NCBI GenBank assembly: GCA_036250195.1
Contig: JAVHZZ010000003.1
Span: 346,024,875 to 346,088,874 of the forward strand
Direction of reading: 5' to 3'
DNA from: Mixophyes australis
Lineage: Eukaryota > Chordata > Amphibia > Anura > Limnodynastidae
Length of the DNA stretch: 64,000 bases
Shown: positions 1-12,189 of the stretch, piece after piece
Layout: the number at the start of each line of letters is the position of its first letter
How positions within the stretch are numbered: position 1 is the first letter of the stretch
Translations under genes and position numbers: made by a program
Notes under the pieces: model-generated
What the model was told of the DNA's origin: nothing
Database searches by the model: none
The model's input: only the letters and a program-made list of their open reading frames with translations

Positions 1-306
1 TAGGCAAACCGAGGGGGGGGGGGAGGTTTTCCTAGTGCCTGGAAACCCCCCTCCAAGCAAGGGTCACTGTATAATTGAGGTGGCTGGACCCTGCTCCCGC
101 TTCACACAGCTCTGCTTGAAAAGGGAGAGCTGCATGCACCTAACAGTAGTGCATGCAGCATTGCCCATGTATATTATGGGGATAGGAAAAGCTGGAGAGC
201 GGCCAAGCACTGTCTAATATTTTAGCCACGCCCCCATGCATGCTGGTCACGCCCACTGGCAGCGTGGTGTGGAAACCCCCCTCTACAAATCCTGCGTTTG
301 TCCCTG
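1..306. mobile_element. hAT-like non-autonomous element, cut by window edge
   Basis: The left side (1-159) matches the reverse complement of 25283-25449: a G-run next to AGGCAAACCGAGG, then CACTGTATAATTGAGGTGGC, then the hairpin arm at 111-139. The right end reads CCTGCGTTTGTCCCTG, close to the right terminus of the element at 51016-51313 (CCTGCGTGCGCCCCTG). The hairpin's right arm is intact only for about 11 bases (149-159) before diverging. No coding capacity is seen. The CAGGG-type end suggests the hAT superfamily. Confidence 0.55.
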
Positions 307-309
307 GGG

Positions 310-848
310 CAGACACACAAACATTCTGAACTATCAAAATCCGAACTGATTTGGTAAAATTAGATCAGAAATAAGAGAAATTAATTTGTACTATAACACC
401 ATTGGCTCATTTGTTTTGTCATGAGCTGACCAAGAAACGGACAATGGACTGATCCAGTCATTTTGAGGGGTGACCCAAACAACCATCTCTCTCTAGTTTG
501 ACCATCACTTGCAACATACCTTGTAGGCACTGTAGAACAAATCACACTGAAACATAAGTTATACCTGCAAATAACTTTTAATTACCCATAGTACCAAAAA
601 CAAACATTGCTTTTGAACTTGCAATGGCTGGGTTTCAATGATATTTTTTATTTACTATAACATTTGTATTGTAATAAATTATGTTTAGGATTCTCCATCT
701 ACTTTAACAGTCTGTTGTACCTAAAACAGCATTTAAAGAAAATGAATAAACTCTTTATTTCATTCATTATAAAAGGAGCAATGAGAGATTTAGGTTAGCA
801 CACCCATAGACAGTCAGGAGGGAGGTGCTGGCAATATACACTATAGGG
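310..848. other. A+T-rich flank, nothing recognised
   Basis: No gene, tandem array or terminal inverted repeat was found in this stretch. Confidence 0.5.
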
Positions 849-1012
849 GTATATTTACTAAACGGCGTGTTTGAAAAACTGGAGTTGTTGCCTATAGCAA
901 CCAATCAGATTCTAGCTGTCATTTTGTAGAATGTACTAAATAAATGACAACTAGAATCTGATTGGTTGCTATAGGCAACATTTCCACTTTTTCAAACCTG
1001 CCTGTAGTAACT
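849..1012. mobile_element. palindromic miniature element (TTGCCTATAGCAACCAATCA family)
   Basis: Long inverted repeat. TTGCCTATAGCAACCAATCA followed by GATTCTAG near 888-917 is mirrored by CTAGAATCTGATTGGTTGCT followed by ATAGGCAA near 952-979, with TTTGAAAAA/TTTTTCAAA outside. Outer ends (ATTTACTAAAC and a degenerate counterpart) are less similar. Diverged relatives lie near 15838-15965 and 62875-63010. Non-coding; probably a non-autonomous DNA transposon. Confidence 0.7.
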
Positions 1013-3350
1013 ACTGGAAATAATTTATTCAATATTATAGTAAAACATAATAAAACAAGTGGAACCTATGAGGTTCTGCATTGTACAAGTTTATAAGGAA
1101 GGGAGGGAAAGGGTAAAGGGAAAGAAAGAATACAGTAAGGAAGAAAGACAGGAGGGAAGATTGATAAGTGTTTTTTTACATAGCTAAAAAATTATAAATG
1201 ATGTAATTAGCCGATAATCACCCTATTGAACATAATTCGCAAAAAAAATATAAAACAAGCAAAAAGCTCTGCCCAAACTCACAGTATCCTGTTATCGGAC
1301 AGTAAGTGCAAGAAATTTGTTATATCTTTACCACATGTATTATGTTGACAATGTTTCAATATGTTTTAATAGAAATAAGAAAAATAGCTCTTTATGTAGT
1401 TTCCTGGAAAAACACGAACAAAGCACGAGAGAAACTGTGACCGACACCAGGAAGTGGTAGGTTATACATTAAGTTTACTGTTACTGCAATGGCGAAGAAT
1501 AGGCCTATCTGCCAAATCTGTAGAACAAACCATTACAGATGTCAATCAGTAAATAATATCTAGATAAATAACAATGGGCACATTGGGCATGAACAGGTAA
1601 ACAGACAGAATCTGAAAAAAAACAAAAAACGATATATGTCTTTGAAAATAAATGTGTCTAATTTGAGTTTTGAGGTTTTCGAGACACAAGGGTGTCCAAT
1701 GAGCTCAATAAAATCGCTCCTCAATTGAAATACATTTAGGCACTCATTGTAAGTTGTGAGAAAAAAAAACTATGACAATTAGGTGTGAGCGCTTCTGAGG
1801 ACGGTAAAGCACGAGCGTGAAAATCACTAGTGGCCGTGCACCACCATAATGCAAATGCAGTTTTATGCCACTATGGATGTGTAGGCCAAGATGGCCGCAT
1901 CGGTAGAGGGGCAAGAATGTGCACTAGCGTTTAGCAGCAGTAGGGTTGATCAGGGCAGTTTGCAGGCTAAGCATCTGTCTACACAAGTCCAATAATTAGA
2001 TTGTTGGGACAGGTTTATTTCTATGAGATAAAGAAGATGAGGCAACATATATATAGGGGAGCTTCCTGCTTTGGCTGTACATTGTTTTTATCCCTGCACC
2101 TCTGAGCTCCCGAAAGCTGGTTCGGGCCCCGTCCCTATACTTACAGGGCCCACTTCTCACATTGCAGTCACAAGTCTGTGAAAGAGCACATTTCATTTCT
2201 ATGAGCGATGTAAGAAGAACACACAAGTGACGCGTGTAATAAAGGCAGCCCGATATCCCATCACTCTCATGAATAGAATTTTGCTCCCAAAGAGCTATTT
2301 CCATCCACCATGTGCATTTTCCAGAGTATCCACCAAAACTCAAATGTAGCCACAGATTTATGCGGGATTTTCGAAAGAGTGAGAAGTGGGCATATCCCAT
2401 GAAACGCGCTTGGCGGACAAGTAGGTGGCTCACGTGTGCGCATAAAGACATGTTACATAGCCACACTTCTAGCCTGTTTGAGCCTCAGTGACTTTAGTGC
2501 ACTGTTAAAGCAGCTGTTCCTAATTATATATATATATATATATGCAGTGGATAACAAATAATATAAACATTTAGTAAGACAAAACGAAAATATATTTCTG
2601 TAGGACAGGGCTGTAGATTAATCTAATCCCTGGAGGCAGACATACCTCTCTATATCTTCTAATGCCAATGATGATAAGTTATTATTACATATACAGTTTA
2701 TGAATGAAATAGTGACAACATTCTAGTCGCGAATCAGCAAAATTGATCATACTTTTATGGTTAAAATACTAAGTACTCCTAATAAGTCTGCCCGTTACGT
2801 GGCTATAAATCAGATCTGAAACAACCATATTGCTCACTTGAAGACAATTGTTTTACACCAAACATTCCAAATGATAATGCTAATCGCAGTTAACGATGGC
2901 AGTGGCAGAGTTCCTAATAGGTTGAGTGTTTCCAAATGTCTTAAAATTATAAGTTAAAGAGGATGTCCATGAAAAATTACTTTTTATCTTCTATTTCTAA
3001 CTGCTTTCATGATTTGGTTTGTCTAGGTATTCTGTATGAAAATAAAAATATTTCAAAAGTTTTTACATTGTAGAGGCTTAGTAAACAGGGATGTTGAGAG
3101 GACGGGCACTAGGCTGGGGAGAAGGCAGGTACAAAATATCCAAGCGTCGTTTAGCTCGGTGGAAAGTGGATGTGTATACTAATAGCTTCACAATGGTCCG
3201 GGAATTGAAATGTGTATGGAAGAGAAGAGCTTTTATTTGGACAATGGTGACCTCTGGGATAGGAAAGGATGGTAAAGAGAAGGGGATTGTTTTAGCAAGA
3301 CACATGAGGCAGACTGTACTGTTTATGGACATCTCCTTGAAGATGTAGGG
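1013..3350. other. TTC7A 3' flank, mostly unassigned
   Basis: Contains a short (TA)n run near 2525-2542 and purine-rich low-complexity sequence near 1095-1160. The open frame at 1996-2466 (minus) and the pair of frames near 3078-3410 have no recognisable domain, overlap on opposite strands or lie next to repeats, and are treated as chance. If the AATAAA at 3232 is used, 3232-4175 is TTC7A 3' UTR. Confidence 0.4.
3232..3237 (-). terminator. candidate AATAAA polyadenylation signal
   Basis: The first canonical AATAAA I find on the minus strand downstream of the TTC7A stop is at 3237-3232, about 940 nt away. That would give a 3' UTR of roughly 1 kb which includes a SINE. I saw no clear GU-rich element next to it. 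A TATAAA variant inside the SINE near 3611-3616 is an alternative, as is AATAAA near 2012. Confidence 0.25.
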
Positions 3351-3640
3351 ACAGCACGGTGGCTTAGTGGTTAGCACTTCTGCCTCACAGCGCTGGGGTT
3401 GTGAGTTCAATTCCCGACCATGGTCTTATCTGTGTGGAGTTTGTATGTTCTCCCCGTGTTTGCGTGGATTTCCTCCGGGTGCTCCAGTTTCGGCTGCTAT
3501 CAAAAATTGACCCTAGTCTGTGTCTGTGTGGGAATTTAGACTGTAAGCTCCAATGGGGCAAGGACTGAAGTGAATGAATTCTCTGTACAGCGCTGCGGAA
3601 TCAGTGGCGCTTTATATATAAATGGTTATGATGATGATGT
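3351..3640 (+). mobile_element. tRNA-derived SINE (HE1/V-SINE-like), copy 1
   Basis: The 5' part has pol III-type boxes: A-box-like TGGCTTAGTGG and B-box-like GAGTTCAATTCCC. The body contains GTGGAGTTTGTATGTTCTCC and TTTCCTCCGGGTGCTCC, the conserved centre shared with the HE1/V-SINE group. The 3' end reads CTGTACAGCGCTGCGG, GTGGCGC, TATAAA and a (GAT)n-type tail. A short deletion is visible in the middle compared with the copies at 35799 and 42370. Confidence 0.85.
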
Positions 3641-4175
3641 CCGCTCAAAGAAATATTTTATCAGCAAAACCCCATCTTACCGAGACACATACCGGCTTGT
3701 CATATGACCACGATTTCCTTCTATAATAAAGAGAGACTTGAAACATGTATGTAAAATTCCCCATTACCATAAAGAGTTATTAACCCTAAAGTCCAACAAG
3801 AAATCTTTCAATAGACTTAAATACATATTTAAAAAAGTACTTTCCTTGGAGGAAGATAAAATAGATTTCACTTTAAATCACACTTGATTTGTAACTGAAT
3901 TCCAGCTATATAGATTTCGGCTCTGAGTGGATCTCTGCAGCTATTGTCAGGAAGAAATTTCTTAGAATATGAATAGAGAGGCGGAAAAATGTCTCCAGCA
4001 TGTCAAAAGTCTAGTGGAGTAGAAAAATGTATATCTATATAAGACATTTCCTTAATAATTACAATCCATTTTCAATATAAAAAATATCAGGAGTGTTCTA
4101 ATTATAATTTTTAAAGCCTATTGCAGGAATTCCTTTGGTTGAATAAGTGGAATTTTCCAATTTCTACAGCCTTCT
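3641..4175. other. possible TTC7A 3' UTR
   Basis: A+T-rich sequence immediately downstream of the TTC7A stop on the minus strand. No repeat or frame was recognised. Confidence 0.4.
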
Positions 4176-4397
4176 TTACAGTTCCCGAGGAATAATGGTG
4201 AACGGAGTGACTGGGCTGCTGGACTCCAGGTCTAATGCCGTAACAAAACACTCTACAGCAGCGTCATGCTTCCCCTGCGCTTGCAGAACTTCACCCAGAC
4301 CCTTCCAAGAATCGTGTGATGTGCTCTGAATCCGTACTGCGTCCCGGAGAAACTTCTCAGCCAGGCTGTTCCTCCCAAGCCTTCTCAGTACGAGCCC
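4176..4397 (-). CDS. TTC7A: TTC7A last coding exon (C-terminal TPR, stop codon)
   Basis: This exon encodes the last 73 residues of TTC7A, a tetratricopeptide-repeat scaffold which, with EFR3 and FAM126/hyccin, holds PI4KA at the plasma membrane for PI4P synthesis (family knowledge). Seen: a splice acceptor (pyrimidine-rich tract then CAG at 4400-4398), then a phase-0 start at [13 protein letters not shown]-like helices around [11 protein letters not shown] and [19 protein letters not shown], and an ending [13 protein letters not shown] followed by TAA at 4178-4176. The end closely resembles what I recall of vertebrate TTC7A (SIIPREL); TTC7B ends differently (IIPRVL). The preceding exon ends in phase 0 with MHSL, so the junction reads MHSL/GLVL as in the family, which argues that no exon is missing from the 37-kb intron. 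No frameshift or internal stop is present. Confidence 0.93.
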   Translation of the reverse strand, partial: GLVLRRLGRNSLAEKFLRDAVRIQSTSHDSWKGLGEVLQAQGKHDAAVECFVTALDLESSSPVTPFTIIPREL

Positions 4398-6633
4398 CTG
4401 GAACAAAAAGAGGAGGACCTAGTTAATTGAAGTGATTTAAACAATTGTTTTTTGTTTTTGTTTTAACACTATGCAAGGAGAGGCCACAATAGTAAGTGTC
4501 TTACCGGTTAGTCAAGTCGAATACAATAAACTAGTGCGAGTATACAGTGTAAGAGGACATACAGATAACTGACCAAAGCTAAAGTAAAATACATATAAAA
4601 CTATTTCAAAATGAAATATACAAAAGTGTGTTATTTTTTTAGGGGGGGGGGGGACTGGGGAAAGGAATGGCTGAGACTAGAGGTAGAACCCCCCAGCGGC
4701 CGATGGTCAATCCAACCAATCTAATGGCTATAGCTAATAGAAAAGCTCCGAAACATCATTGGCTACCGACATTGGGAGCAGGGGGGCTATTGTAAATAAA
4801 CCGGTCGCGCCAGGTTTGGGCAAATTTGTGTCACTTGTTATTTAAATATTCAGAGATTTTATCCATAAACCCCAAATACTGTATTGTATTAAGGAGTTGC
4901 TGTCTGGAGGGAGAATAAGGGTTTTCCCAGTGTTTTGCAATCAAGCATCTGGCTGTGTTAAGGATCTGTACAGAGAGTTTCTCAGAATATTTATCAAGAA
5001 CCTCCAGCAGGGAGCCAAGGAGGAAAGACCAAGGATTTTTTTTTTTTTTTTACCTATGTGCAAATGCACAGAAACCCATCAATCAACCAATCAGATGTTT
5101 GACTTTACTGTCAGCTAATTATCATGCAACTAATTCTCCTGGGTATCAGTGAGGGAAAAGTTGTGGACACCAGTGTGGGGGCATTAGGTTGGCTACACAC
5201 AGATCCATCCTGCCACTCGGCCTTAGATCGACGCTGTCCAATCTGGCGGCACATGTGGCTGGTCATCTTGGACTAGATCTGGTAAAACGTCTCTGGGGCA
5301 CAGAGGTCAGCTGACTTGCGGCGGGCACTGGGGCTTGTTAGCACAGTCAGACACACAGGCTGATAGAGGCAATTTTGCAACATGCCTAATAATTGTCTCA
5401 TGTGATGTCAATGGCATTTTCTTAATGACGGTGGGTAACTAACCTTAACCACCTTTTGCAGAAAAAATGGTAATAATAGCAAACAAAGTCCTATACTCAC
5501 CTGTATAGTAAGTGTTAATAGAGGCACAAGCTTCTCAAGTTCTATCAAGAAAATCTATTTATAATTTATTTTTTATTTTTTTTACAAGGCAACATGTACA
5601 TTAGGTGCAGTGGTCCTGGAAGAACAGCTGTCTATAGCTCATTATAACTGTATAACCAGAGTTGGACTGTAGAAATGTAAACAGTCCCAGAGCATTTGGC
5701 TGCTCAGTAATGAAAGCGGCATAGTACCAGCTAGATTACAAACAAATCCTTTTGCACAGTTAATTAGTTCTCTACATATCGCATCTATATAAACTTGCAG
5801 CCTCTTGAAATTAGCTGTCAGTTTAAAATGACTCCTAAATTAACCAAGTATTGTTCTTCTTGTGCTTCCTGACCCGCTTCTCCGCTGGTATAGCAGCAAA
5901 GTACGTCATCTTGATAAATGTCCCTGTCCGTCGTGGGCATCTTCTGTGTCACTGCTACTTGTAATTGAATATGAAGCAATTAGTGGTAAATTACTAGACA
6001 CCAGAAATGTAAGTTTTGCTAATATGCTTCTCTGACAGCAGATTTCCTTCCTTGCCCTGTTTCTTATAATAGCTCAATAAATAGTCATTTGTTTTCAGGA
6101 ACAAGACTTGTGTGACTTAAGCAACAGGAATGCATTGAATCCAGGATTCGGCTAATTGCTAAGGGCCTGATTTACAGTAAAACAATAAGGGATTTAGAGT
6201 TTAGTGTAAGACACTATGCCTTCAGAAGACCAATGGATTTACAATAAGGACGCATCTGCAGACGCACCATAGGAGGCGTATCTTTTTTGACTACTAGAAC
6301 CCTTGTTTAAAGATACCTGTGGATGATGATGACCATCAGCATGTATGTTTACAAGTCTAAATAGTATAAAAAAAGAAAACAATTGACATCATCCTTTCCC
6401 AAAAGTGGAACCAGCGCTCATAGCCTGGACTGGCCGCCACTAATGCAGAGGGACAAACAGTGTGGGGTCTGTTTGTCTGCAAAGGTCACAACCAGCACCT
6501 GACTATCACAGGGTGGGCAGGTTACACTATAACAGGAAAATCCACAGTGTGGATACCCCCTGTGGGATCCAGCCTGTGCCTCCGATTTCATGAGTCAGCT
6601 GCAGAGTCACTGCTGAGTAATTGCACAAATTTC

Positions 6634-7215
6634 AGGAGGTGGAAGAGAGGGGAACACAGAGAAATACCAGGTGGAGAGAGTTAATAAAGACAAATACCAG
6701 GCGGTGGAGAGAGGGAATACAGACAAATACCAGGCGGTGGAGAGAGGGGATACAGACAAATACCAGGCGGTGGAGAGAGGGGATACAGACAAATACCAGG
6801 CGGTGGAGAGAGGGAATACAGACAAATACCAGGAGGTGGAGAGAGGGGATACAGACAAATAGCAGGAGGTGTAGAGAGGGGATACAGACAAATAGCAGGA
6901 GGTGGAGAGAGGGGATACAGACAAGCACCAGAAGGTGGGAGAGAGGGGATACAGACAAATACCAGGTGGTGGGAGAGAGGGGATACAGACAAATACCAGG
7001 AGGTGGAGAGAGAGGATACAGACAAATACCAGGTGGTGGGAGAGAGGGGATACAGACAAATACCAGGTGGTGGGAGAGAGGGGATGCAGACAAATACCAG
7101 GCGGTGGAGAGAGGGGATACAGACAAATACCAGGAGGTGGAGAGAGGGGATACAGACAAATACTAGGAGGTGGAGAGATGGGATACAGACAAATACCAAG
7201 CGGTGGAGAGAAGGG
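6634..7215. repeat. 33-34 bp minisatellite, about 17 units
   Basis: Direct repeats of a 33-bp unit (AGGCGGTGGAGAGAGGGGAT plus ACAGACAAATACC), with some 34-bp units carrying an extra G. There are seventeen units plus a decaying eighteenth. The 33-bp length is a multiple of three, so long frames stay open on both strands: 181 codons at 6621-7166 (plus) and 221 codons at 6607-7272 (minus). These are repeat artefacts. The first two and the last units are the most diverged. Confidence 0.95.
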
Positions 7216-7264
7216 GCCACAAAAAAGAAATGAGAATACCCACAATCCGTCAATAATGATCTTA

Positions 7265-7286
7265 CATGACACAGATCTGTGTCATG
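7265..7286. repeat. 22-bp perfect palindrome
   Basis: CATGACACAGA followed directly by TCTGTGTCATG. No surrounding element was recognised. Confidence 0.7.
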
Positions 7287-7711
7287 CTAACAGCTTTCCT
7301 TTGTCTTAAGAAAAACATGATAAAACAAAAAACTAATAATACCAGACAATAATTTAACACAATGGTAATTAACATACTAAAATTTTTCATTTCTTTGTCA
7401 GAAAATTACTAATATATTATAATAAATAATGCACCTACTGCTGTGAAATAGAAGACACCTTGGAATTCTGTAATCTATGGCTTATTTATTTTACATTTTC
7501 ATGGTGATTTCTGATATATTTATATGTCACAGTAGGAGGTGTATTATCCAATACACTATCTCCATCTCTGTGTGAGTGTTTGTGTGATTTGTTGGATAGC
7601 TAGTGGTGTTTTATTGTGCACTATAATGACATATCACAAACGCCAGGAAGCCCATAAGCAAAGCAAATTTGAGAACTCCTGTTATATAATGACTATAGTT
7701 TTAAACCTATT

Positions 7712-8028
7712 GAGCCTGATTCATTAAGAAAAGTAAGGCAAAAAATTGAGTAAGTTTTCTCCTGGACAAAATCATGTTACAATGCAAGGGGTGCAAATTA
7801 GTTTATTGTTTTGCACATAAGTTAAATACTGTCTGTTTTTTCATGTCGCACACAAATACATAATAGCTTTATTTGTACATTGAACTTAAAGTTGATCTAG
7901 GACATGTCCTATCCAACTATAAATCTGTCCCCACATTTTAAATTTACCTTCCCCTCCAATGCAACATGGCTTTGCCTAAGTGAAAAGTTACTCATTTTTT
8001 GCTTTACTTTACTTAGTGAATCAGACCC
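7712..8028. mobile_element. miniature inverted-repeat element (GGGCCTGATTCA group), copy A
   Basis: Ends are GAGCCTGATTCATTAAG and CTTAGTGAATCAGACCC, with ATT directly flanking both sides (7709-7711 and 8029-8031). The interior contains TTTGCACATAAGTTAAATAC and a TGCAAGGGGTGCAAATTAGT segment shared with 8530-8658 and 55406-55711. Non-coding. Confidence 0.75.
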
Positions 8029-8529
8029 ATTATCTCTATATTAGTAAAGAAAATAAAAAATATACACATATAATAGTGCATATAATGACCTAGGTGAACA
8101 GCTGAATATCTCACAGTGACATTTCCAGTAACACTTATATCACAGTACAGACATACAATGTTATTTGACAGAAACATTACCCACATTTCTTTGCTAATTT
8201 TTTTCTGTCATATACAGTGTATTGAAAACCCTTAATATTTGTAATTTCTGCAAATTATATCACATTCCTTTTTATTAAGTGCATGTCAAATATAAGATGT
8301 ATTATGAGAAATCAGTGGCAAATGTTTTAAACTGCATTAATTCACTACTTTTCACTCTAGGCACAATGAACCCATTTGATTATTTAACAGATACATTTTC
8401 TGCCACTGGATTTAGGAAGAATCGAGTAATACAAGGTAATACAAGGTAAATGTGACGGGCATATTAATATAAACTTTCTTGTCTTGCTGTCCATAGACAC
8501 CTCTCAAAGTGACTACTTTATGTAAGCAA

Positions 8530-8658
8530 GTTTAAAAAAAACAGTCAATATTTAACTTATGTGCAAAACAAAATCCCAATTTGCACCCCTTGCATTATAA
8601 CATGGTTTTGTCCAGGAGACTGAAATAAGAAGTTAAGAACCTTAATGAATCAGGCCCT
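8530..8658. mobile_element. same miniature family, fragment, opposite orientation
   Basis: Contains TTGCACCCCTTGCATTATAA, CATGGTTTTGTCCAGGAG and the terminus AATGAATCAGGCCCT. This is one end plus part of the interior of the 7712-8028 family. Confidence 0.7.
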
Positions 8659-8879
8659 AGATTGCAATTTAGCATCTTGTGGATAACAAATGAGGAAATA
8701 CTACATCCAGGGTGAATTATTCAAAGTAAAATGAGAACTGAGGGCTGAATTAAGCTTGAAGGATTTTAAAAGCTAAGGCTGGATCATTAAACTGTAGTTA
8801 GTACTCTGGGGTTAATAGTTTAACTAAAGGGAGTTGCCCATCTGATGTCAAAGGGGAGGGCCAGACATAGCATATAAGT

Positions 8880-11800
8880 TGGATGGGTCGGAGAGTTAAG
8901 CAGCCTCTTGGCTTCTGGGCGTTGGTGGAAAAGTATCACTGTGCTCTCTGCCTTTCCCCTAGTGCATTTTTTCATTGGTTTCTGCTTTCATCCTCTTGCT
9001 GTTTTTCTTTGCCTGTCTTTTACTCTCCTTCTATTTTGCCTCCATTTGTTTTTCTCTGTTATGTATTGTTTTGCTTCCCCCCTCCTGTTTTTTATTGTTT
9101 GCCTGGGCTGCAGCCTGTACCCCCCCCCCCCCCCCACCCGCATTTTCGTTCTTTTCTGTGTTTCTTTTCCTTTCTCCTCTGTACCACTCGTTTTCCTTTA
9201 ACACCCCTTCTATTTTTCATCCATTTTCTTCCCCCTGCTTTTCCCTCCTCTTCCATTGCAGTTCCCTGTGTACTTGCTGCCTCCTTGGCTCTCCCCCCCT
9301 TTTTACTCTATGGTGTCTGTTTCTCCCTCCATTAGGGTGAGCGGGCGTTCCTACTATCCTCCTCTGTAGTTTTGCGGCGGAGTGTTACGACTCTGCCGGG
9401 TCTCGCGCCGGGTAACCGTGGCCATTACTCTGGCGCATCCTAGAGCTTGGAGAGCGTCAGGGGCGGTCGCGGCCATGCTGCTTGTTTTATTAGGGGCTAC
9501 AGGGCGGGAGGGGGGCGGTGTCCCCTCCGCAACACGGGAAGCTAGGTCCCGTGGCCATATTTTAGCTGGGGGGAGTAGCATGTCCCTCAGCGTTTGGATC
9601 TAATGGGACGCTATGTCATTCTGTAGAGGTGGGAGTCCCCCCCCCCTCACGTGGGCATGAGGGTGTTCTCCCCCCGACCCCCCCCTCCCGCAATTACTAG
9701 GCCCAATAGGCCAGGCATAGTAGTAGACTGGGGTGTAGATGCCCCCCCCCCCCCCCCCCAGGCCCAGCATTCTGCAGGCCCAGTTCAAGTATTAAGGATT
9801 CAGTTTAAGGCTTTCACTGGAGATTAATTGAAGTGATATATATATGTGTGCATTTCAATGTTTAATGTATACCATTAAAGTTCAAATGGAAATCTTACTG
9901 CATTAAAGCATTGGGATATGCTTGGAAGCAATCGAGTGCCCATGTACACGCACTCCTGTTCTTTGTTTTCGTTTTATATCTAATGTGTGGGTGCACCCCC
10001 CCCCCCCCCCTTATAATTCTATGAGGTATATCATGCCATTGTGCTGAACTATAATAACTTTGTAAATGGTTCATGGCTTCGCTCGGTGCGGTGTTCACAC
10101 ATTAGGTATCAAGACTCGGTTCGCAGTCCTCACTTTGGAAGGAAAAGGGGTTTCCCCTGCTAAAGTGGGGAGGGTGTGCACATTTCGTTAGGGCTCAGGA
10201 GCGCACTCAATTGCTGGCTGTGGGGCATGATGCCACCCCTTAGCGTAGTTGCCTTTCCGTCAGCGGTTCTGTAGGCGGGAGGCGAAATACTGGCGTTTTG
10301 ACTAGGTCCAGGTCCGGAAGCGGGTCTAGGCATAGTCGTGATAAAGGGGACAGGCAATATGGTGACCTAGCTGTCAGGTCAGCACAGTACTTACAGATAG
10401 TGGACGGAAGGGGGCAGAGGTCTGCAGCTTGTGTCTCTCCAAGCAGATGTGGACCGGTTTGCCAGGTCTGTGAGCGGTGAAGGACATATCTCTGCACAAT
10501 CGGGAGTGCAAGGTCAGTTTGGTGGCTCTGAGGGTGGTTCCGTGCTGCGAGATGAGATCCATATGTATGATTTACCTAGTGTATAGCCGTTGTTGTCCGA
10601 TTGTTATATCTCCAGTATTGCATCCTCTTGGTCTGAGGACTGCCCCTGGAACCTTGTTAAGAATTTGCGCCAGCATTTGGTAACGCGCGCAGATGATCGG
10701 GCGCCGGGGCGGTGGGCTGGGCGCTATAACTAACTGGGGCTGCAATGGTGCGCTGCACTAGAACGGCTGTGTTTCAGGGGGTTTGAGTTTCTGCCCGGGA
10801 CAGGATTGATAAAGGCAGGTGCATAGCCATGTTCGCTGTGTTGAAGCAGGCTAAGTAAGCAATGTTCAAGGTGCTTTCACAACTAACTTACGTATGTATT
10901 TGCCACCAGTTACTTGGAGATCCATCCGCGGGTGGGGATGGTCAATTGGAAATGCTTGCACATGGTGCATGATATGTCCACTTCATCTCAGTCGGGGGTG
11001 TTTTTGTTTCCCTCTTTAGCTTCTTGAGCATGTGCGCCTCTGGTAGGATGTGCTGCTGTTGGTGTGGAGTATGTGTGGTCTCCTCAAATCTCAATGCTTC
11101 CTTTCTTGCTCTTTTTTCTTTTTCCTTTTCATTTTCAGTTCCATTTCCTAGGAAAGTAGACTGCCGTTGCTTATATATGCCAATGTTTTGTGCTGCTTTC
11201 CTGCCTTTACAGACCACTGGACCTATGGCATATTTTGATGCTAGGTCACTCATAGGTTCATTGGGCTGCGTTGCATACGGCAGTATGGGACTCATCTTCA
11301 TTTCCGGGGCTGGTAGTGGTAAATTGAATAGGTCAAAGGCAGGAAAAAAGGTAATGCTGTGGTAGCCTGGTTCACTCGCTCTCTAAGTGGCTTGCGGATG
11401 GAGCATCCACTCATTAGATTTCAGAACCCCTTCTCTATAGGCGGGATGGTGTTCATATGAGCGATGAGGGCAGGGTTTTGGTTTATAGGGGATGTTTACA
11501 GGAGTTTAGCATCGATAGTGTAGGTTGGTGGCGGGCTTCAGGTCCTAGTGATTCAGGCGTGTCCAGAAAACGCAGTGCAGTCGACGGCCAGTGGTTAGGG
11601 TGCACATTATGGTAGCGGGCACCCACATTATGGTAGCGGGCACAATTTACCCTTAACCCTCCTCTCTTTGATGGAGTCGACTATAGTCTCGGACCAAGTA
11701 CCGCCCATACGGGTCGGTTTGTGGTTGTATTCCGTTAGCCTAAAAGGGGTGCGGGTTCTGTAACGCCCGGGACGAATGCCCCATATAAGGTAGATATGTG

Positions 11801-11990
11801 CGCCCAGGGTGTGTTTGGTAGTCCCCTCCATCTGCAGATGTCCCATGGTTAATGCTGGGGCATCCTGGTTTGCCTGGCGGATGTCAAACTGACAGATCTT
11901 TTTCTCCACCATCTACCTTCAAAATAAACTCTGTTAATTTTGCCACACTAAGGTGTTGTATCATTATTCAAGAATGGTTAAAATAAGGTT
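8880..11990 (+). mobile_element. degenerate GC-rich retroelement relic, possibly DIRS/Ngaro-like
   Basis: A block of higher G+C than its surroundings, with C-runs near 9119-9135, 9733-9758 and 9996-10010. Near its right end there is an SGNH-hydrolase-type C-terminal motif (see 11390-11620). An AATAAA sits near 11923 and a tandem duplication of a 22-bp segment (CATTATGGTAGCGGGCACC) at about 11605-11652. SGNH-hydrolase frames accompany tyrosine-recombinase retroelements (Ngaro/DIRS group) in vertebrates, which suggests this class. No reverse transcriptase or recombinase was recognised, so it is either a deletion derivative or another GC-rich element. Both boundaries are approximate. Confidence 0.4.
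11390..11620 (+). pseudogene. SGNH hydrolase-like C-terminal fragment
   Basis: One frame reads RDGVHMSDEGRVLVYRG from 11442, with the Asp and His of the DGVH block that carries the catalytic Asp-His pair in SGNH hydrolases. About 45 bases upstream, EHPLIRFQNPF is in another frame and fits the preceding strand of the same fold, so a single-base frameshift separates them. The frame ends in a stop near 11616. No N-terminal GDS-type block was found. The recognition rests on a short motif. Confidence 0.5.
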
Positions 11991-12189
11991 AAGAGGTTAA
12001 AGGAAGTAAAGATATCAGCCGTTAAGCATTTTATACATTTATCAAAGATCAAAGTTTTAAAGAGCAAACTGTAATTAGAGTAGTTTATTTCTATGGTGTG
12101 TGGTCCGGATTCTGTGTATTGTGCAATTTGTGTAAGATATCCCAAGTCCCGATACTACCATCAGTGAAATGTTTAGTGCTACTTACCTG

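Noticed and set aside
3361..3420. Functional tRNA gene from A- and B-box-like motifs
   Set aside because: No cloverleaf closes, and the motif is part of a repeated SINE with a LINE-type tail.
6607..7272. 221-codon minus-strand and 181-codon plus-strand frames as proteins
   Set aside because: They are entirely produced by a 33-bp tandem repeat without stop codons.
8883..9340. Hydrophobic frames of up to 150 codons
   Set aside because: Pyrimidine-rich DNA gives Phe/Leu/Ser/Pro in every plus frame; the three frames overlap and none has a family match.
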